64,000 bases of DNA from Ophthalmolycus amberensis (GCA_024529925.1 JAFEUB010001530.1:62001-126000), one strand, 5' to 3'. Positions 1 to 12,190 are shown, numbered from the stretch's first letter. The notes: generated by a model not told the origin, from the sequence alone. Made by a program: numbers and translations.

Positions 1-245
1 AGGTTCTACATTGTCTTGGTGTGTTTTGCAGGAGGTTTTTCCAAGTCTGAGAAAATTACCCTTACGATGTGCCCTTGGCATTTACCGGACAGGCATCATG
101 GAAAATGTAGGATCACTGTTTTATTATTATATTGTATATATTGTGCATTTTCCATACTTAATATTTTTATTTTATTGTGTAACCCTGTTTGCTGCTGCCA
201 CAGACAAATTTCCCCCTGGGGATGAATAAAGTATATTTCTATTCT
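1..245 (+). mobile_element. Non-LTR retroposon 3' tail fragment
   Basis: The stretch ends with CAAATTTCCCCCTGGGGATG, then AATAAAG, then a tail of repeated TTCTA units at about 228-249. A short self-complementary CCCC/GGGG box followed by AATAAAG and a simple repeat tail is typical of the 3' ends of teleost L2/Rex-type LINEs and the SINEs that borrow their tails. Only the last 45 bases or so are diagnostic. No coding portion was recognised upstream, where the sequence is AT-rich. A near-identical tail occurs at 19060-19120. Confidence 0.5.
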
Positions 246-2754
246 ATTCTTCTTCTTCTGTTTTAGGAATACAAATCTAGATATCTACGGCTTCTGTTGC
301 TGCAATTCTGGCGATTCCTTTTTGAATTAGTCTTGTGTTCTACTTCTTCACCCGGGGGCAGTGACTTCCTGGAGCTTTAAAGGTTGTTTAGCCCTTGTTC
401 ACCAGAGACACTGACCTATGTGTGAGCCTACAATAGGCAGAAGGAAAACACTTCACAGTTCTCTAAAGGAGGGATTTAATCTGTATGATTTTTACTCCTC
501 CTCTACAGCCCGGTTGGGGTCTGCGTGGCTCTCTTGATTGCAGGCAGCCAATCAGAAAAGGCGCTTTAAACAATCTCATGGCAGCGGTAAAATTTAAGAA
601 AACAAATTTAAATTAACGATCGCATTGCTGCGTGTTTTGTTGACTGCGGTCAGACGGGATGACGGTGCGTTCTCTTAACCACGGAGTCAAATCACAAACC
701 AAACAAATCAGTGCACGATATGCACAATGGTGCATTCTTGTGTGGTGAATGTACTGTGGTGTGATGATAAGAGGCCCGGGGCTCCACTTCTTCAGAACCG
801 CTGCGAGCTGAAAGCCAACAGGAACCACCTCGAAGTGTTTTGAGAAGGAAGAATGGCCCACAGAACACATTACAGGGGAAATAAAGTGCACAATTATCTT
901 CCATTGACGTTAATGGCAGCGTCATTGACGTTAATGGCAGCGTCATTAACGTTCCCCGCTGAGATTGGTGCGCGTTACGTTCTGCTGCGTTTGCCCCGCG
1001 GCTACTTCAGGGATGCGATGTCAGAGCACCGGTGTAATCTAGTCCTGTTGACCCTCCTCTCCTGCTTGTTCACTCTTCCACTGAACACGTCAGCCGCTCT
1101 CTCCACGGAGACAACAGCGCTGCCTGCTATCAGCGCGTCTGCACAAAGTGCCACTTATACATCCACACTTTAAACTGGGGTTCCCGGTGTTTCCCCCCAA
1201 AAAAGGCTTTTCTTTAGTTCTGGCCTCGCTGACGGCTGCATACAGCTCGGAAATAAGGTGCATTTCTGGGCTGTGTATCCGACCACAAGTTGGCAATCTT
1301 TAAATCTCCAACGGATCTGTTAATGTATTCCGTCCATATGGGCAACGTGCAAAGCAACATTTTAAAAAAACATTTCTGATCACCGTAATCCTTCTACGAG
1401 AAGGCTTCCGTCCTCATGAAAACCTCAGAAATCATTAACCCTACCAACCTTCAACCAATGCTTTTCATCAGCTATACAAATTTAACAAATTCTGAGAAGA
1501 AGGCAACGAGTACTAGCCAATCGTAGGGAGAGAAGGGCGGGTGTTAGCGGAAAGTGGGTGGGGAGGAAATAAAAAAATGTGTGAATAAAACTACCGCGAA
1601 TAACAGGCCACGTAACCACCAGAGCTAACGGTGTTTACTTGAGGGGGAACGCTTCCACGACGCTGTGCATGCTAACTGGGACTCGCATGAACTAGCGTGC
1701 ATGCTACGTAAACAAAGCACAGAGAAGCCTGGATTACAACACACACAGAGGGAGAGTAAGGCATTACTAATCCATCTCTACATAGATAATAGATAATGCT
1801 CTGACTTTAAAACTGAGCACCTTTAATACGACACAGACTAAATCTACCAACGTCACGCCTTTAAGCTTTATATTCAAGCTTCACAGATACAGCAGATACC
1901 TCTCGGCTCCTCGTCCAGTTCTAGAAATACGTGTTAAACGGTCTCTAATGGAGCAGAAAGACAGACAGATGTGAAAAATATCTGCAGATCTGAGAATAGC
2001 AACGGAGAATGGGATATGAGATGAGATATCGCCATTCATTAATGTTAATGAGGATTCAGAGTTCAGAGCGGCTCCGACTTCAAAGAGGAACAGAACAACT
2101 CCGGGGGGGGCGCCGTGATGTCACATCCTGGCGGTGGCAGGGTGTGGGTGTGCGGGGGAGAGAGAGATAAACAGGGCGCAGGAGGCCAACGGCAGAAAGA
2201 TGTTGACACCGTATGTCAGTGCTCGGCTGTTGGATTCATGTGTTTTGGGTCCTGTGGTGCCACGACACAGTTTGGATTACCTTCTTATTTGTCACCACGA
2301 GATAAACAACAGAGAAGCGGGACTCCCTTCACTACGTTCCCTGATTGTACTGACTCGCTGCATCACCACTGTGGGTGGAAATTGTGACAATTTCCCTGCT
2401 GATGGGGCCCACAGTTACATAACAAGCCAACCTTCTAAAGATAGAAACAAAGCATGAAACGGGGTGACTGAAATCTCATCCTCTGTTTCTGATGAGCCCA
2501 GGAAATGAGCGGGGAGTTCAGCTGAGTGCACTGTATGTGGACGATTACAGTGTGTTACATATTGTCACGGAGCAGATCGTACCGTGTTAACCATTGCAAC
2601 ACGGTGTCGCCAAACCAGCGGAGTGAACAAACTTTTCCCCAAATTATATATTTTTTTTTCTGTGCTCATACTACTGGCAATAATATGTTGCATAGAAATG
2701 AACGGGGGTTTGATTTACAGCACTTTGCTGTTTCCTTACAGTATACATTCATTT
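246..2754. other. Non-coding stretch, mostly unique sequence
   Basis: No gene was recognised. The stretch contains a triplicated 21-bp unit (902-955), moderately GC-rich sequence at 960-1300 and AT-rich sequence elsewhere. Open frames of 60-110 codons on both strands lack recognisable domains and look like chance. Confidence 0.5.
902..955. repeat. Tandem triplication of a 21-bp unit
   Basis: Two exact copies of a 21-bp unit beginning CATTGACGTTAATGGCAGCG are followed by a partial third copy (CATTAACGTT). The core TTAATG/CATTAA is self-complementary between adjacent units. It is a small recent tandem duplication. Confidence 0.8.
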
Positions 2755-2953
2755 TTACATTACATTACAGTCATTTAGCAGACTCTTTTATCCAAAGCGA
2801 CTTACAATGCAGATTCAATCACACCGTAGGCGCAGCTATCGGAGCAACTTTTGGGGTTAAGTGACTTGCTCAAGGACACATCGACATGCGACTAGCTGAG
2901 CCGGGGCCGGGGATCGAACCGCCGATCCTCTGATTCAGCCACGGACGCCCAAG
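2755..2953 (+). mobile_element. SINE-like teleost interspersed repeat
   Basis: The sequence starts TACATTACATTACAGTCATT, contains ATCCAAAGCGACTTACAATG, a CTCAAGGACACATCGACATG block, and a terminal GGGGATCGAACCGCCGATCC that looks like a tRNA B-box region read in reverse. This block order is familiar from a very common teleost repeat. The family name was not verified. The element is diverged and has no coding capacity. Confidence 0.6.
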
Positions 2954-5346
2954 TTATGAGGGTGATTTCATGATAATCTCAGGGGTGTTTTCTTGGCCTG
3001 GTGTACATTCTCTCCCATAGTTCCCTATGAAACCACAGAGAGCTGCTCAGACTCTGTCAATCAGCTGCTTTCTACTACGGGACCATTTGTTTCCCTTAAG
3101 ACAGACACACCGCCACACACTTTTGACTTTTGGCTGTGATTAGAATAGATTCATTGGCAACTGACTCATTGCCGTGGTATTTCTTTTCTCTGACTTCTTC
3201 TCTCTCTCTCTCCTCTCTCTCTCTCTAAATCGACTCGTTTACCCTTCTTGGCTGGAAACCATCCCGACAAATAAAGCGGCGCTCTGCTCTGGAAAGGCCA
3301 GAGTCAGCAGTTTTTCCAAAAGCGGGGGAGGATGATAAATCCTGAGAAGCTGAAACAAAACATGCGAGCAGAACCAGATAAATGTTGTGGAGCGTGGAAT
3401 CCAGAGGGCGGGGGGAGAATGGGGGAGAGGTATACTGGGACTGAGGGATGACCCGAGGGTTTGTTCGAGGAGGAGTGCAGCTGGGCCTGGACGGACGGAA
3501 GGAAGAATGGAGGGGGCTCTGGAGAGCATCCCGGCCGCATCTCCATCCTTCCTCTTTCCTTTTCCATGTCTTCAAATTTCAGCTTCTTTTTTCTTCCTCC
3601 ACTCAATTTAGAACTCTCCGCCTCACCCTCCTCCAACCATTTTTCTTCCCCTTCATCTGTCTCTTCCTCTGCCCCTCAGTCTTTTTCTCTCCCTCTCATT
3701 AATCAGCGATCACTCATGGTGCGGTGCGCAGTATGCGGAGCACTTCCAGCCCATATGGTAGTGATCAGTGCGGAGGGGGAGGAACAGCAGAGGCCCTTAC
3801 GGACGAGAGAAAGTCCCCGTCCAAGCAATAACTGGAGGTTTTGTGCCAGTATTGAATAGGACGCTGGATTCCAACGTGGGCTCAAGGGACCGGCAGAGGA
3901 TTTGAAATGGTTTAAGGTAGTTCTTCTAAAAAAATGTTATCATTTCATTTCAGCGTTTTCAATCCCTGCACAAAGTTAAAAAAAACATCAAAGCAGTCAT
4001 CGTCTCCTCGTGGGGTAAAACTCTAGGGCTGCAGCTAAGCTATTGACGACTTATCGGTTGATTCTTTTTTTCAATTAAGTTAAAGTTATCAGACCCAAAG
4101 GTTTCGTCCGACCAACAAGCCGATGCCAAAAGACGTTCAATCCACAGGCCTCCCCACAACAGCGACGGTAAGGAGTGTTTGTCTGCTCTAATGTAAGCTA
4201 ACGTTAGCTCCGCTCACCACGACCCATTTCCCTGCTGTGTGGAATCACAGCACGGGCAACTACAGACAAACCCGTTAATGTAGGAAATATAGGTTTAGAA
4301 CTGCTTTAACAAATTATAATAGAAGTGTTTAATGATTCATAATTAAGAATCCATAATTTGTCATAATTATAAGAGTGCTTTAGAATTTATAGTTAGAAAT
4401 GTTTCTTAGTAGAATTAGTAGCGCCTCTTACAGGTGGGGAATAATATGATAGCAAGTACTTGGAAGTCCCATTTATGCTTGTAAAACTTGTGAAGTTTTT
4501 GCCAAAAGTTGCAAATCCTTATCTTTATTATAGTATGTTAAGAGTAAGGCTTAGGGACAGAGAGATTTCTAGACAGGCAATTGCAGCGGACGCAGAAGGA
4601 GCATCACCCGAGCCAGGGGTCCTAGCCAGTTGAAGTTAGCCAATAGGAATTGAGACAGACAGTAAGGGAGGGGATTTCAAACTGGGAACGAGAGTGCTGG
4701 GGAAGAATTCAGTCTCTCTTTGCTCTCCTCTCAAGATGGGAACAGCTGTCGTTCCCGGCTGGGATGATGGGTAAAATGCCTCTCTGCGCAGAGAATATAT
4801 ATCTATGTAACTGTAAATAATGTACTTCACTATGCAATGGTTTTAGCTTCAGAAGTATTAAATGCTTTTGTTTATAATTGAAACCGGCTGTCTTTGCAGC
4901 AGAGGCTGGATCACATGCGGTTTCCCCACAGTCTAGGGGTTCCTTGAACCTAACAATAACCACGACAGCGTTATGTTTGCCAAACACACGTCATCTTTAG
5001 TGAGTAACGTTTCTTTGTTTCTTTTTTGATTTGTCACCCGCCAACGGGTGTCAGGTGGTGATGGACAGACACTCATTACATTACACTCCTACACCGGACC
5101 CCCCATCGCCTCCCTTCTTTCTCCCCAGACCCTGCTGCCTTTCTAGAGGATGCAAACAGAGCCGTCACACTAGCAACCCTGCCGTACATGGGCGGGAGGT
5201 TTGTGCACTGCTGAAAAGACAGAGACAGACAGACAGACAGAGGGGCGCAGATGTGTACAGGTGTGCACACACATGAACCTGTGTTCACCATTTATTCATG
5301 AACAGCTGTTTGTCTGCGTGGAGGTTACCTGCTCTCTAATTAGCTG
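2954..5346. other. Non-coding stretch with a pyrimidine-rich segment and one repeat scrap
   Basis: No gene was recognised. Positions 3190-3235 and 3540-3700 are strongly pyrimidine-rich (CT/TCC runs), which produces spurious serine- and proline-rich open frames. The AGGGCTGCAGCTAA scrap at 4025 is listed separately. Confidence 0.5.
4025..4080 (+). repeat. Terminal scrap of a common fish repeat (AGGGCTGCAnCTAA type)
   Basis: AGGGCTGCAGCTAAGCTATT followed by TTATCGGTTGATT resembles the start of a widespread vertebrate repeat that begins AGGGCTGCAACTAACGATTA. Related pieces are at 34280-34360 and 42829-42885. The identification is by memory of the motif only. Confidence 0.4.
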
Positions 5347-5389
5347 ACACACACGCACGCGCACGCGCACACGCACACGCACACACACA
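5347..5389. repeat. AC/GC alternating microsatellite
   Basis: A 43-bp alternating purine-pyrimidine tract mixes CA and CG steps, so it is of Z-DNA-prone composition. Confidence 0.95.
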
Positions 5390-5583
5390 ATATGGCGGAG
5401 CCGTGAGAAAATACCCTCGGCTGACGGGTGTGAGTCATCCTCTCCACCAGATGGTGGGAGAGAAAGAGACTGAGCTGGAGAGGACCAGCGTGGTGGCAGG
5501 ATCGCAGCACAAACACCTGAGGTGTGACAAAGAAGCCATCGCCACTAGTGGCTATATATAACCCGGCACATCCCACAGTGATG

Positions 5584-5584
<1 letters not shown>

Positions 5585-5626
<42 letters not shown>
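5585..5626. repeat. (GT)n microsatellite
   Basis: About 21 GT dinucleotides. It lies 195 bp from the AC tract at 5347-5389 in inverted orientation. Confidence 0.97.
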
Positions 5627-5627
<1 letters not shown>

Positions 5628-6109
5628 CAGGTAGACACACGGGCCCTCCAGCCAGCCACTCATGATTCACGGCTGTGTTTCTGTGAGCGGAGGTCACGGT
5701 GTGGCCCGATCACTTGGGCAGGATTCAATAAGGACGAACACTTGTCGTTTATACGTGGCGCAGTGCTTCATCTGTCAAGTCTTACAGGGCTTCACTGTGA
5801 CTAACACGACCTGCTACGGTAAATTATACATAGGAACCAGGAGAAAAGAAGGGAAACAAAGTGATGAGAGCGTCACGGGGCTGTTTACGACGTGTACGTC
5901 AATATAATTATCAGCCCCATCTTCACTGTACTTACAGTGGGTGATATGGATTAAATCATCTATGATCGTTTATATAATTAAACTCTAAACCGCAACTTGA
6001 TATGTGAAGTATTATATAATATGAGAATCTGTTACTGGCAAAATAACAGATTGTTTTTGACTAACCTAATTAATCAAATACCTAGCCTGTCACGATAATT
6101 ACATTATAT

Positions 6110-6520
6110 ATATATATCGTAAGATATATGGACATAAACGCGATCATTTTATGTTATGACATTATCGGCTTATCGTACGATATATAGACATGACTTCAAT
6201 CAGTTTTAGGCTAACAAATTTTTATAGTATTGGCATACTGTACGATATACATGACCGTGATCATTTTCACGTTATCGACTTATCGTGAGAAATATGGACT
6301 GGACTCTGTAAGTTTTAAAATACCGACTTATCGTAAGATGTATAAACATAACCTTGATCGTGATTACGTTGTCAACTTTCCCGAGGATATGAGGACATGA
6401 CCTCAATACGTTTTTACATTATAGACTCATCGTATGATAGACATGATCGCAATCATTTTTACGTTATCGACTTATCGGAAGATATATGGACATGACCTCA
6501 GCATATTGTACGGCATATGT
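6110..6520. repeat. Degenerate AT-rich tandem array with units of about 45-65 bp
   Basis: The motif CGACTTATCGTAAGATATAT followed by GGACATGACC and a run such as CAATCATTTTTACGTTAT recurs with variation. CGT/CGA anchor bases fall near 6118, 6174, 6239, 6284, 6332, 6382, 6431, 6476 and 6511, giving spacings of 35-65 bp. It is an old decayed minisatellite. The preceding CCTGTCACGATAATTACATT (6091-6110) may be the edge of a MITE in which the array grew. Confidence 0.7.
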
Positions 6521-6977
6521 GCAGTCAAACACATGCTAACGGGTAACTTCTCAACCTGAACCCTATTCCCCCGTGTTTCTGTGTCGTAGTGACGAATAGG
6601 AGCACTTCTTTTAACTGGTCCAGTGTTGAGGGAGAACGCTGCAGATGACAGCTGCTAAACGGGCTGCAATGTAACTGCTCCGTGCAACTCCTCACCGTCG
6701 ATGTACGACCAGTAGGAGTGCTTGTTTTTGCCACTGACAGGCTCGGATTTTTATCAGAAGTGTCTGACAAAATGATGGAAAGGACCCTACAGAGAAATAA
6801 AATCTTTGTTTTTACCCTTGGACAAACATTGTTGTCCCCATGGGGAAACAGGTTCCAGGTTGAAAAATGCTTATGCTGCCCTCCAAAGGACGGTGGGCAA
6901 CAGCGTGAGACAGAGAGCATCATGCTCATTGTGAAACTATCCAGTTTTGAGTAGCTAACAGTATATCATGCTGTATG

Positions 6978-7711
6978 TAGGGTTGGGTACCGAAACTCGA
7001 TGCCAATATGGCACCGGTTCCTATACGTCCGGTATCTACCGGACCGAAACGCAACGCAGATTTTGGCGCTTCCTTTCGGTGCCTGAGCCGATTGAAATAC
7101 TTTTTTGACACTACTCTGATGACTCTGTCCTGGCAGCAGGACTCGGTCCTCCGCTCCTCACTCATAGTATTATTACAACGGGGTACTTAGCGCTGCCGCT
7201 CATAAGCACAACAACACAGGCACGCGAAAGCTTCTTCTTCTTCTTCTTCTTCTTCTTCGAGACCAACTGGCGGTTGGCAAACGACGAATTGGCGCATTAC
7301 CGCCACCAACTGGTAAAATAAAATAAGTCATGAGACGTGTCGTATTTTGCCAGAGAAGGAAAATATGCTCATATTTCTGCAAAATAATTGCTGAAGTTTG
7401 AAGCTGTAGTGTGTACAGAGTGTGTGTGTGTGTTTTGTATTTATTTTATATTTATTTAAGTATAAGTATATAAGTATAAGTATTTAACTGTTAACAGTTA
7501 ACATATTGTTCATAGTTAAAAAGTTTGAAGCTGTAGTTTGAAGCCAAGTGTTTTGTATTTATTTATATTTATAGTATACTTTAAACAGTTAATATATTGT
7601 TCAATTTGAAGAAAAAAGTATCGGTTCAGGCACCGTTTAGGCACCGGTATCGTTTTAAAAGTATCGTTTTAGCACCGGTATCGGAAAAAACCCAAACGAT
7701 ACCCAACCCTA
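6978..7711. mobile_element. Complete non-autonomous hAT-type DNA transposon (MITE), 734 bp
   Basis: The left end reads TAGGGTTGGGTACCG and the right end, reverse complemented, reads TAGGGTTGGGTATCG, giving 14 of 15 matching terminal bases. The element is flanked by an exact 8-bp direct repeat GCTGTATG at 6970-6977 and 7712-7719. Eight-base duplications and short terminal inverted repeats are characteristic of the hAT superfamily. The interior has no transposase. It holds a TTC microsatellite (7231-7258) and an internal duplication of a block with TTTGAAGCTGTAGT near 7396 and 7524. The perfect target duplication suggests fairly recent insertion; the diverged subterminal sequence suggests the family itself is old. 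Confidence 0.88.
7231..7258. repeat. (CTT)n microsatellite
   Basis: Nine CTT/TTC triplets inside the hAT-type element. Confidence 0.97.
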
Positions 7712-8156
7712 GCTGTATGTGAGGTTGAACACGGGGACAAGGGAACATATCAAAACAGTAGATCAAGGGACAAAATGGCCTATTTAGAGTCTGATCTGTG
7801 ACTGAATACGCAGGTATCTGCATAGACAGATTTCTGTGTTGCTGTAGTTTTCCAGCATCAACACCAGCAGGGACTGATGGGTCGGGGAATTTAACACTTA
7901 AAGCACAGCATGGGCTGCCAGCAATGCGCCTTTACAGATCGTTCAGCACTTGTTTTTCTCCCGCGTGCATACTCCATCACTCTGCTGTTGCCTGCGAAAC
8001 ATAGACATGGAAACAGTTTGGCTTAAGATTTGAACACTCAGTCCCCGGATATCAATGCAAAGTGCCAGTGAACAGCTATAAAGCAGCAGTGTGTTGTCCG
8101 CACATGTCAACACATATGAAGCCACCACCCCAGTCTGTCAGCGAAGGGGGCCAAGC

Positions 8157-8182
8157 CACAACAACAACAACAACAACAACAA
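8157..8182. repeat. (CAA)n microsatellite
   Basis: Eight or more CAA triplets at the left edge of the decayed hAT transposase fragment, which they appear to interrupt. Confidence 0.95.
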
Positions 8183-9130
8183 GGCATCACCGCAGCATTT
8201 AAGAAAGCGTTTGTGGCAGAATCAGACCGGGCTAAAGCTATTACAGCATCTATTGGGGTCTTTATTGCTGCAGACACGAGGCCATTCTCTGTTGTGGAAA
8301 ACAAAGGATTTCAAAATCTGGTTAAAGTGCTTGAGCCACGCTACGAAATCCCCTCACGCACCCACTTCAGTGTGAAGATCGTTCCTCTATGAAAAGGAAA
8401 AGATGGACGAATTATCTAAGGCATCCTCTGATGCCATCACTGCAGACGGGTGGACCTCCAGGGCAACGGAGAGCTACGTGACTGTGATCGCTCACTTCAT
8501 CACGGAGGAGTGGAGGTTCATACCCTGCTGCTGTAGACACGCCCCCTCTGTGAGAGTCACACAGACACACACCTGGGGCAGGTGCTGACAGAAGCAGTAG
8601 TAGTGGAAGCTAGACAGCAATATTCCAGTCACCACAGAAAAGTCTACCCTCTCCCCAGACAATGTAGATATTCTCATCTTTTTGAAAACAAATGTAAAGT
8701 TGTAGACCATTTCACAGTAATGGTAAACATTATTGCAGTGTATTTGAATGACATAACCTGATATGAAGTAAACACTCTTTTTTGATGCTGTAGACACTGG
8801 TTGTTTCTTTCAATATTGATCAAAGGACGAGGGTATCAACATACCTCACGTTGCACTTAAACTTAACAGAATTGAGTATTCTTGAATGTTTTATTTTTAT
8901 TGTTTTTTTCATTTAGTTTCACATTGGACATCTTCAATATTTTAGTTTTCATGTAAGGCTATAGCCAACGTTCTGTTAAGTAACTCTTGAAGTTCTTTAA
9001 TTAATAAGTGGAAAGTAAAGTTGTATTTGTCTCCTCCCCTTTTCTTTGCTGATCCGAAAAATGATCCGAACCGCGACTCAAGAACCGTGAACCGAACCGA
9101 ACAGTGAGGTTTGTGATCCGATGCACCCCG
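8160..9130 (+). mobile_element. Decayed hAT (ZBED-like) transposon fragment
   Basis: Translation of 8183-8391 gives a piece with AITASIGVFIAADTRPFSVV and LVKVLEPRYEIPSR before a stop. After a frame change, 8403-8525 gives ITADGWTSRATESYVTV and IAHFITEEW. These are recognisable segments of the N-terminal half of fish hAT transposases of the ZBED/Ac group, with the conserved T-DGWTS block. The reading frame is broken by at least one frameshift and a stop, the BED zinc finger is not visible, and similarity ends near 8525. The right part, with GATCCGAACCGCGACTC and repeated GAACCGAACC near 9055-9100 and GATCCGATGCACCCC at about 9116-9130, looks like a hAT subterminal and terminal region. I found no matching left end. 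It is a non-functional relic. Confidence 0.7.
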
Positions 9131-11842
9131 ACCACCCTACCACCCCTGTTGCACGGCAGCAACATTTTACACTCATTCTAGCGGTGGCGGCGCTTTTGTT
9201 CTTCCCTAATTATTTCCCAGCCACCTAATGCAGGTCATTACGGTGTGAAACATTATTGCCCGGTGATTACCTGGACCATCAACTGGCCCGTTCAAGCACC
9301 GCACTCATTTGAGATCTAGTTGGGCCCCCGACACACACACACACACACACACACTCCTCTTGGATTCAATTAGGCTTCCAGCAACTCACTTACAGAAACC
9401 ATTAGCTGAGCAAAGAGGCAGAGCCCCAGAGGAAGGATCCACAGGTGGCTTCCCTCTCTCTCATTGCCTTTAATGACTCTGCCCTATTCAGCGCCATGGC
9501 AACCAGCAGCATCATGATCAACCCCCCGGGGAGCAGGTTTGTGGGACCCCCCCCCTCCTCAACAAGCCCATCTGACCTTTTGACTGAATAGAAAATGGCA
9601 GACTTTGTCAAACGGCTCACGAACAATCCAAAGAATAGATGCAAAGACACGTTTGGCTTTTACTGCTGACCTATTGGTGAGAGCGCAGAGGGAGCAAGTA
9701 GAAGTCAATACAGGTAGAAGGGCAGCAACTCTTTGGCAACTATCTTAAAAGTGAGAGAAAAGAGGGGAGCAGGTAAATGTGTGGAGGAGGGAGAAAGGTG
9801 AGACTCTAAAGGTACCCTGATACCTTTTTACCACCAACATAGTTGAGATGATCAGCGAGTTAAAATGCCTGACTGGAGTCTGATGGCTTTGAGGAGAGCA
9901 TATTACCTGTATGTTTTGTATGTTAATCAATTAAAACCCTGTTGATTAGACTTCTGATATATTTACTTTGTGCCTGAAAAGTGGAGAAAGGTAGCGTGTC
10001 AAGTCTAGAGCTGATAAATGCTCGTGACTGCCGAGTCATTTGTCCGTGGAATGAATATGCCGATTGTAAACTCTCCCACTGAAGACAAAAGCCAGATGTT
10101 CCGTGGGTGTCCACTGGCAAAGGGGCACAAACAAACAAACTGAAAACACATCGGGTCTGCAAGCATCCGCTCCTAATGCTGTAACCACAACAGACTCCAG
10201 ACGGCGTTTCCTCCAGGGACAGAGCAAAAGGGGTGCGTGTTAGCATGTGACCCACACAGAGAGCAGTGTCCCGCAGGGTGTTTGCAGGGTTCCAGAGTGC
10301 AGCCCCGTGTTAACCGGGGGCCTGGCACATTTTTACGGGACTCCAATGGCGTCCTGATTCACACGGGGACAGGGAACACATTGACCAGCAGAGCAGGTCT
10401 GGACTGGACCGAGCGGCACTCCTGGTATGTAACCATGGAAACCAACAAGTGAAGCCTTCAGGTGAGCGACTGCATCGGCTTGTTTTAACAGCAGTGCGAA
10501 CACAACAGTGGATTGAGGCCAAATGCCCTTCGCGGTTCATTAAATACCTGTGAAATTCTGTCGAGTTGCCAAATTATTCACCCGTGAATGGGACGTTTGT
10601 CCCTTGTGGGCGACCTGTGGGAACCTTCGTGTGGGAAACGTTGGAATAGAGTGGGCAAAATGAGCTGCTGTATGTCACCTGAAGTCACAGAAAGTAGGCC
10701 CTTCTTGATACGTTTCCACATCTCACAGGTGTAAATAATAAAATGAATGTACTCCATCATGTGCTTCTTATTCAGGGTCCTGGTATTGTGCATGCTGCCT
10801 CACTGTTGCTCTGTCATGGCTTACCGGGACACTAAAATAGAGATTTCGACTGTGAAAACTATTTTCCTCTTATGTGAGGCAGAATTCAAAAAAAGCATAA
10901 ACAATACTATGGCTGACCAATAGTTCAATTCAATAATATTCAGATTATCAAGCGTTTCATTAATCCCACATCATTGGGGTAATGACACAGTTACCATGTT
11001 ACAAAAGCCTTTCGATGTCTAGAAAGGTGCAGGAAGCACCATCAAACACACGTCGTTCAAACTCAAAAACAAGCAGTATTGTATGCAAGCAATCAGCTAG
11101 TCGGAAAAGACACGTCGTACAATCTTGCCAAAAAAAAAAAAAAGATTAGCTGTTAGCAGTTAGCCAAAAACACCTTACAAGACAAAACAATACATGTGAG
11201 TAGTTGCAGTACAAAACAGGTCATTATTTTAGTTTTAAGGAATTGTGAGTCACCAAAATCACGAGAGGTCCTTGAGAATTCAGCCATAACTGCGCACCCA
11301 AAATAATATGCAGATTGCTGCTGCAGAATGCGAGACTAGCTGTGGACAGACAGAGAGATGCACACTCACGGCAAGAAAACACATGATTCTCCTGGCGGAG
11401 ATAAAAGCATAATATAAATACTATTCATTTAGTTTCATGACAACAAGCCAGATATGAAACTGCCAGTCAGAATTTGTATCAAATGAACATTATAAGCTGT
11501 TTATAATGATTTCCAAGGATTACAGTGAATTTGAATGTTTTTGTGTTTCAGATCAGCATACAGTTTATTTTTGGTTTGTTCTTGTTTTCGTTGTTCCATG
11601 TCCTCAGGTTTTGCTTTCTTTTATATTGTATTTTTTGTTTACATACCGACACAAACAGCAGAGCTCCTTTTTGCTGTTAGTTTGAACATTGTTTTTAATC
11701 ACGAAACAAATAAATGAACATCTTGAGCGCGAATGACTCAAATGTAGTCTGTGCTGCTTGTGTTTCCATGTAAACAATGCAAAGACATTAAACCGTTACA
11801 TAACGTTATAGTGTTTGTGGAGCTGTTGTTGATGTGGATGCC
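9131..11842. other. Non-coding stretch
   Basis: No gene was recognised. There is a CA microsatellite at 9331-9354 and otherwise apparently unique intronic sequence. Small open frames on both strands have no recognisable motif. Confidence 0.5.
9331..9354. repeat. (AC)n microsatellite
   Basis: Twelve AC dinucleotides. Confidence 0.97.
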
Positions 11843-12190
11843 ACCACTTCACACCCCAAGGCATGACACATGCACACTCACATTCCTGTGCTTCTATCTT
11901 TGTGAGGACCCTCGTTCACATACTGCATTTCCCAGCCCCTTACTCAAACCTCAACCATCACAACTAAATGGCTAACCCCAAACCTAATCATCTATCTGAC
12001 CTTAAAACCAAGTCTCAACCCTCAATCAGGCCTTTGAAGAAGTGAGGATCAGCCAAAACGTCTTCACTTTCCAAAGCTGTCGTCACTCTATTGGTTAGAA
12101 ACAGTTTTGCGTGGTCCTCATTATGTAATAAGTACAAGACTGTGACCACACACAGACTGACAGAATGTGTGTGTTCACACAGAAAGACAG
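11843..12190 (+). mobile_element. Short interspersed repeat (GTGAGGACCCTC type)
   Basis: The blocks TTTGTGAGGACCCTCGTTCA, AACTAAATGGCTAACCCCAA, GGCCTTTGAAGAAGTGAGGA and GTGGTCCTCATTATGTAATA follow in the order I know from a widespread teleost repeat. GAGGACC at the left and GGTCCTC at the right are inverted, which suggests a fold-back or MITE-like structure. No coding capacity. Confidence 0.5.

Noticed and set aside
1060..1090. enah exon 2 suggested by TGAACAAGCAGG on the - strand after an AG
   Set aside because: The translation does not continue as an EVH1 domain and soon meets a stop.
3225..3859. Overlapping serine/proline-rich open frames on both strands
   Set aside because: Pyrimidine-rich low-complexity DNA gives long stop-free runs in several frames. 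No motif was recognised.
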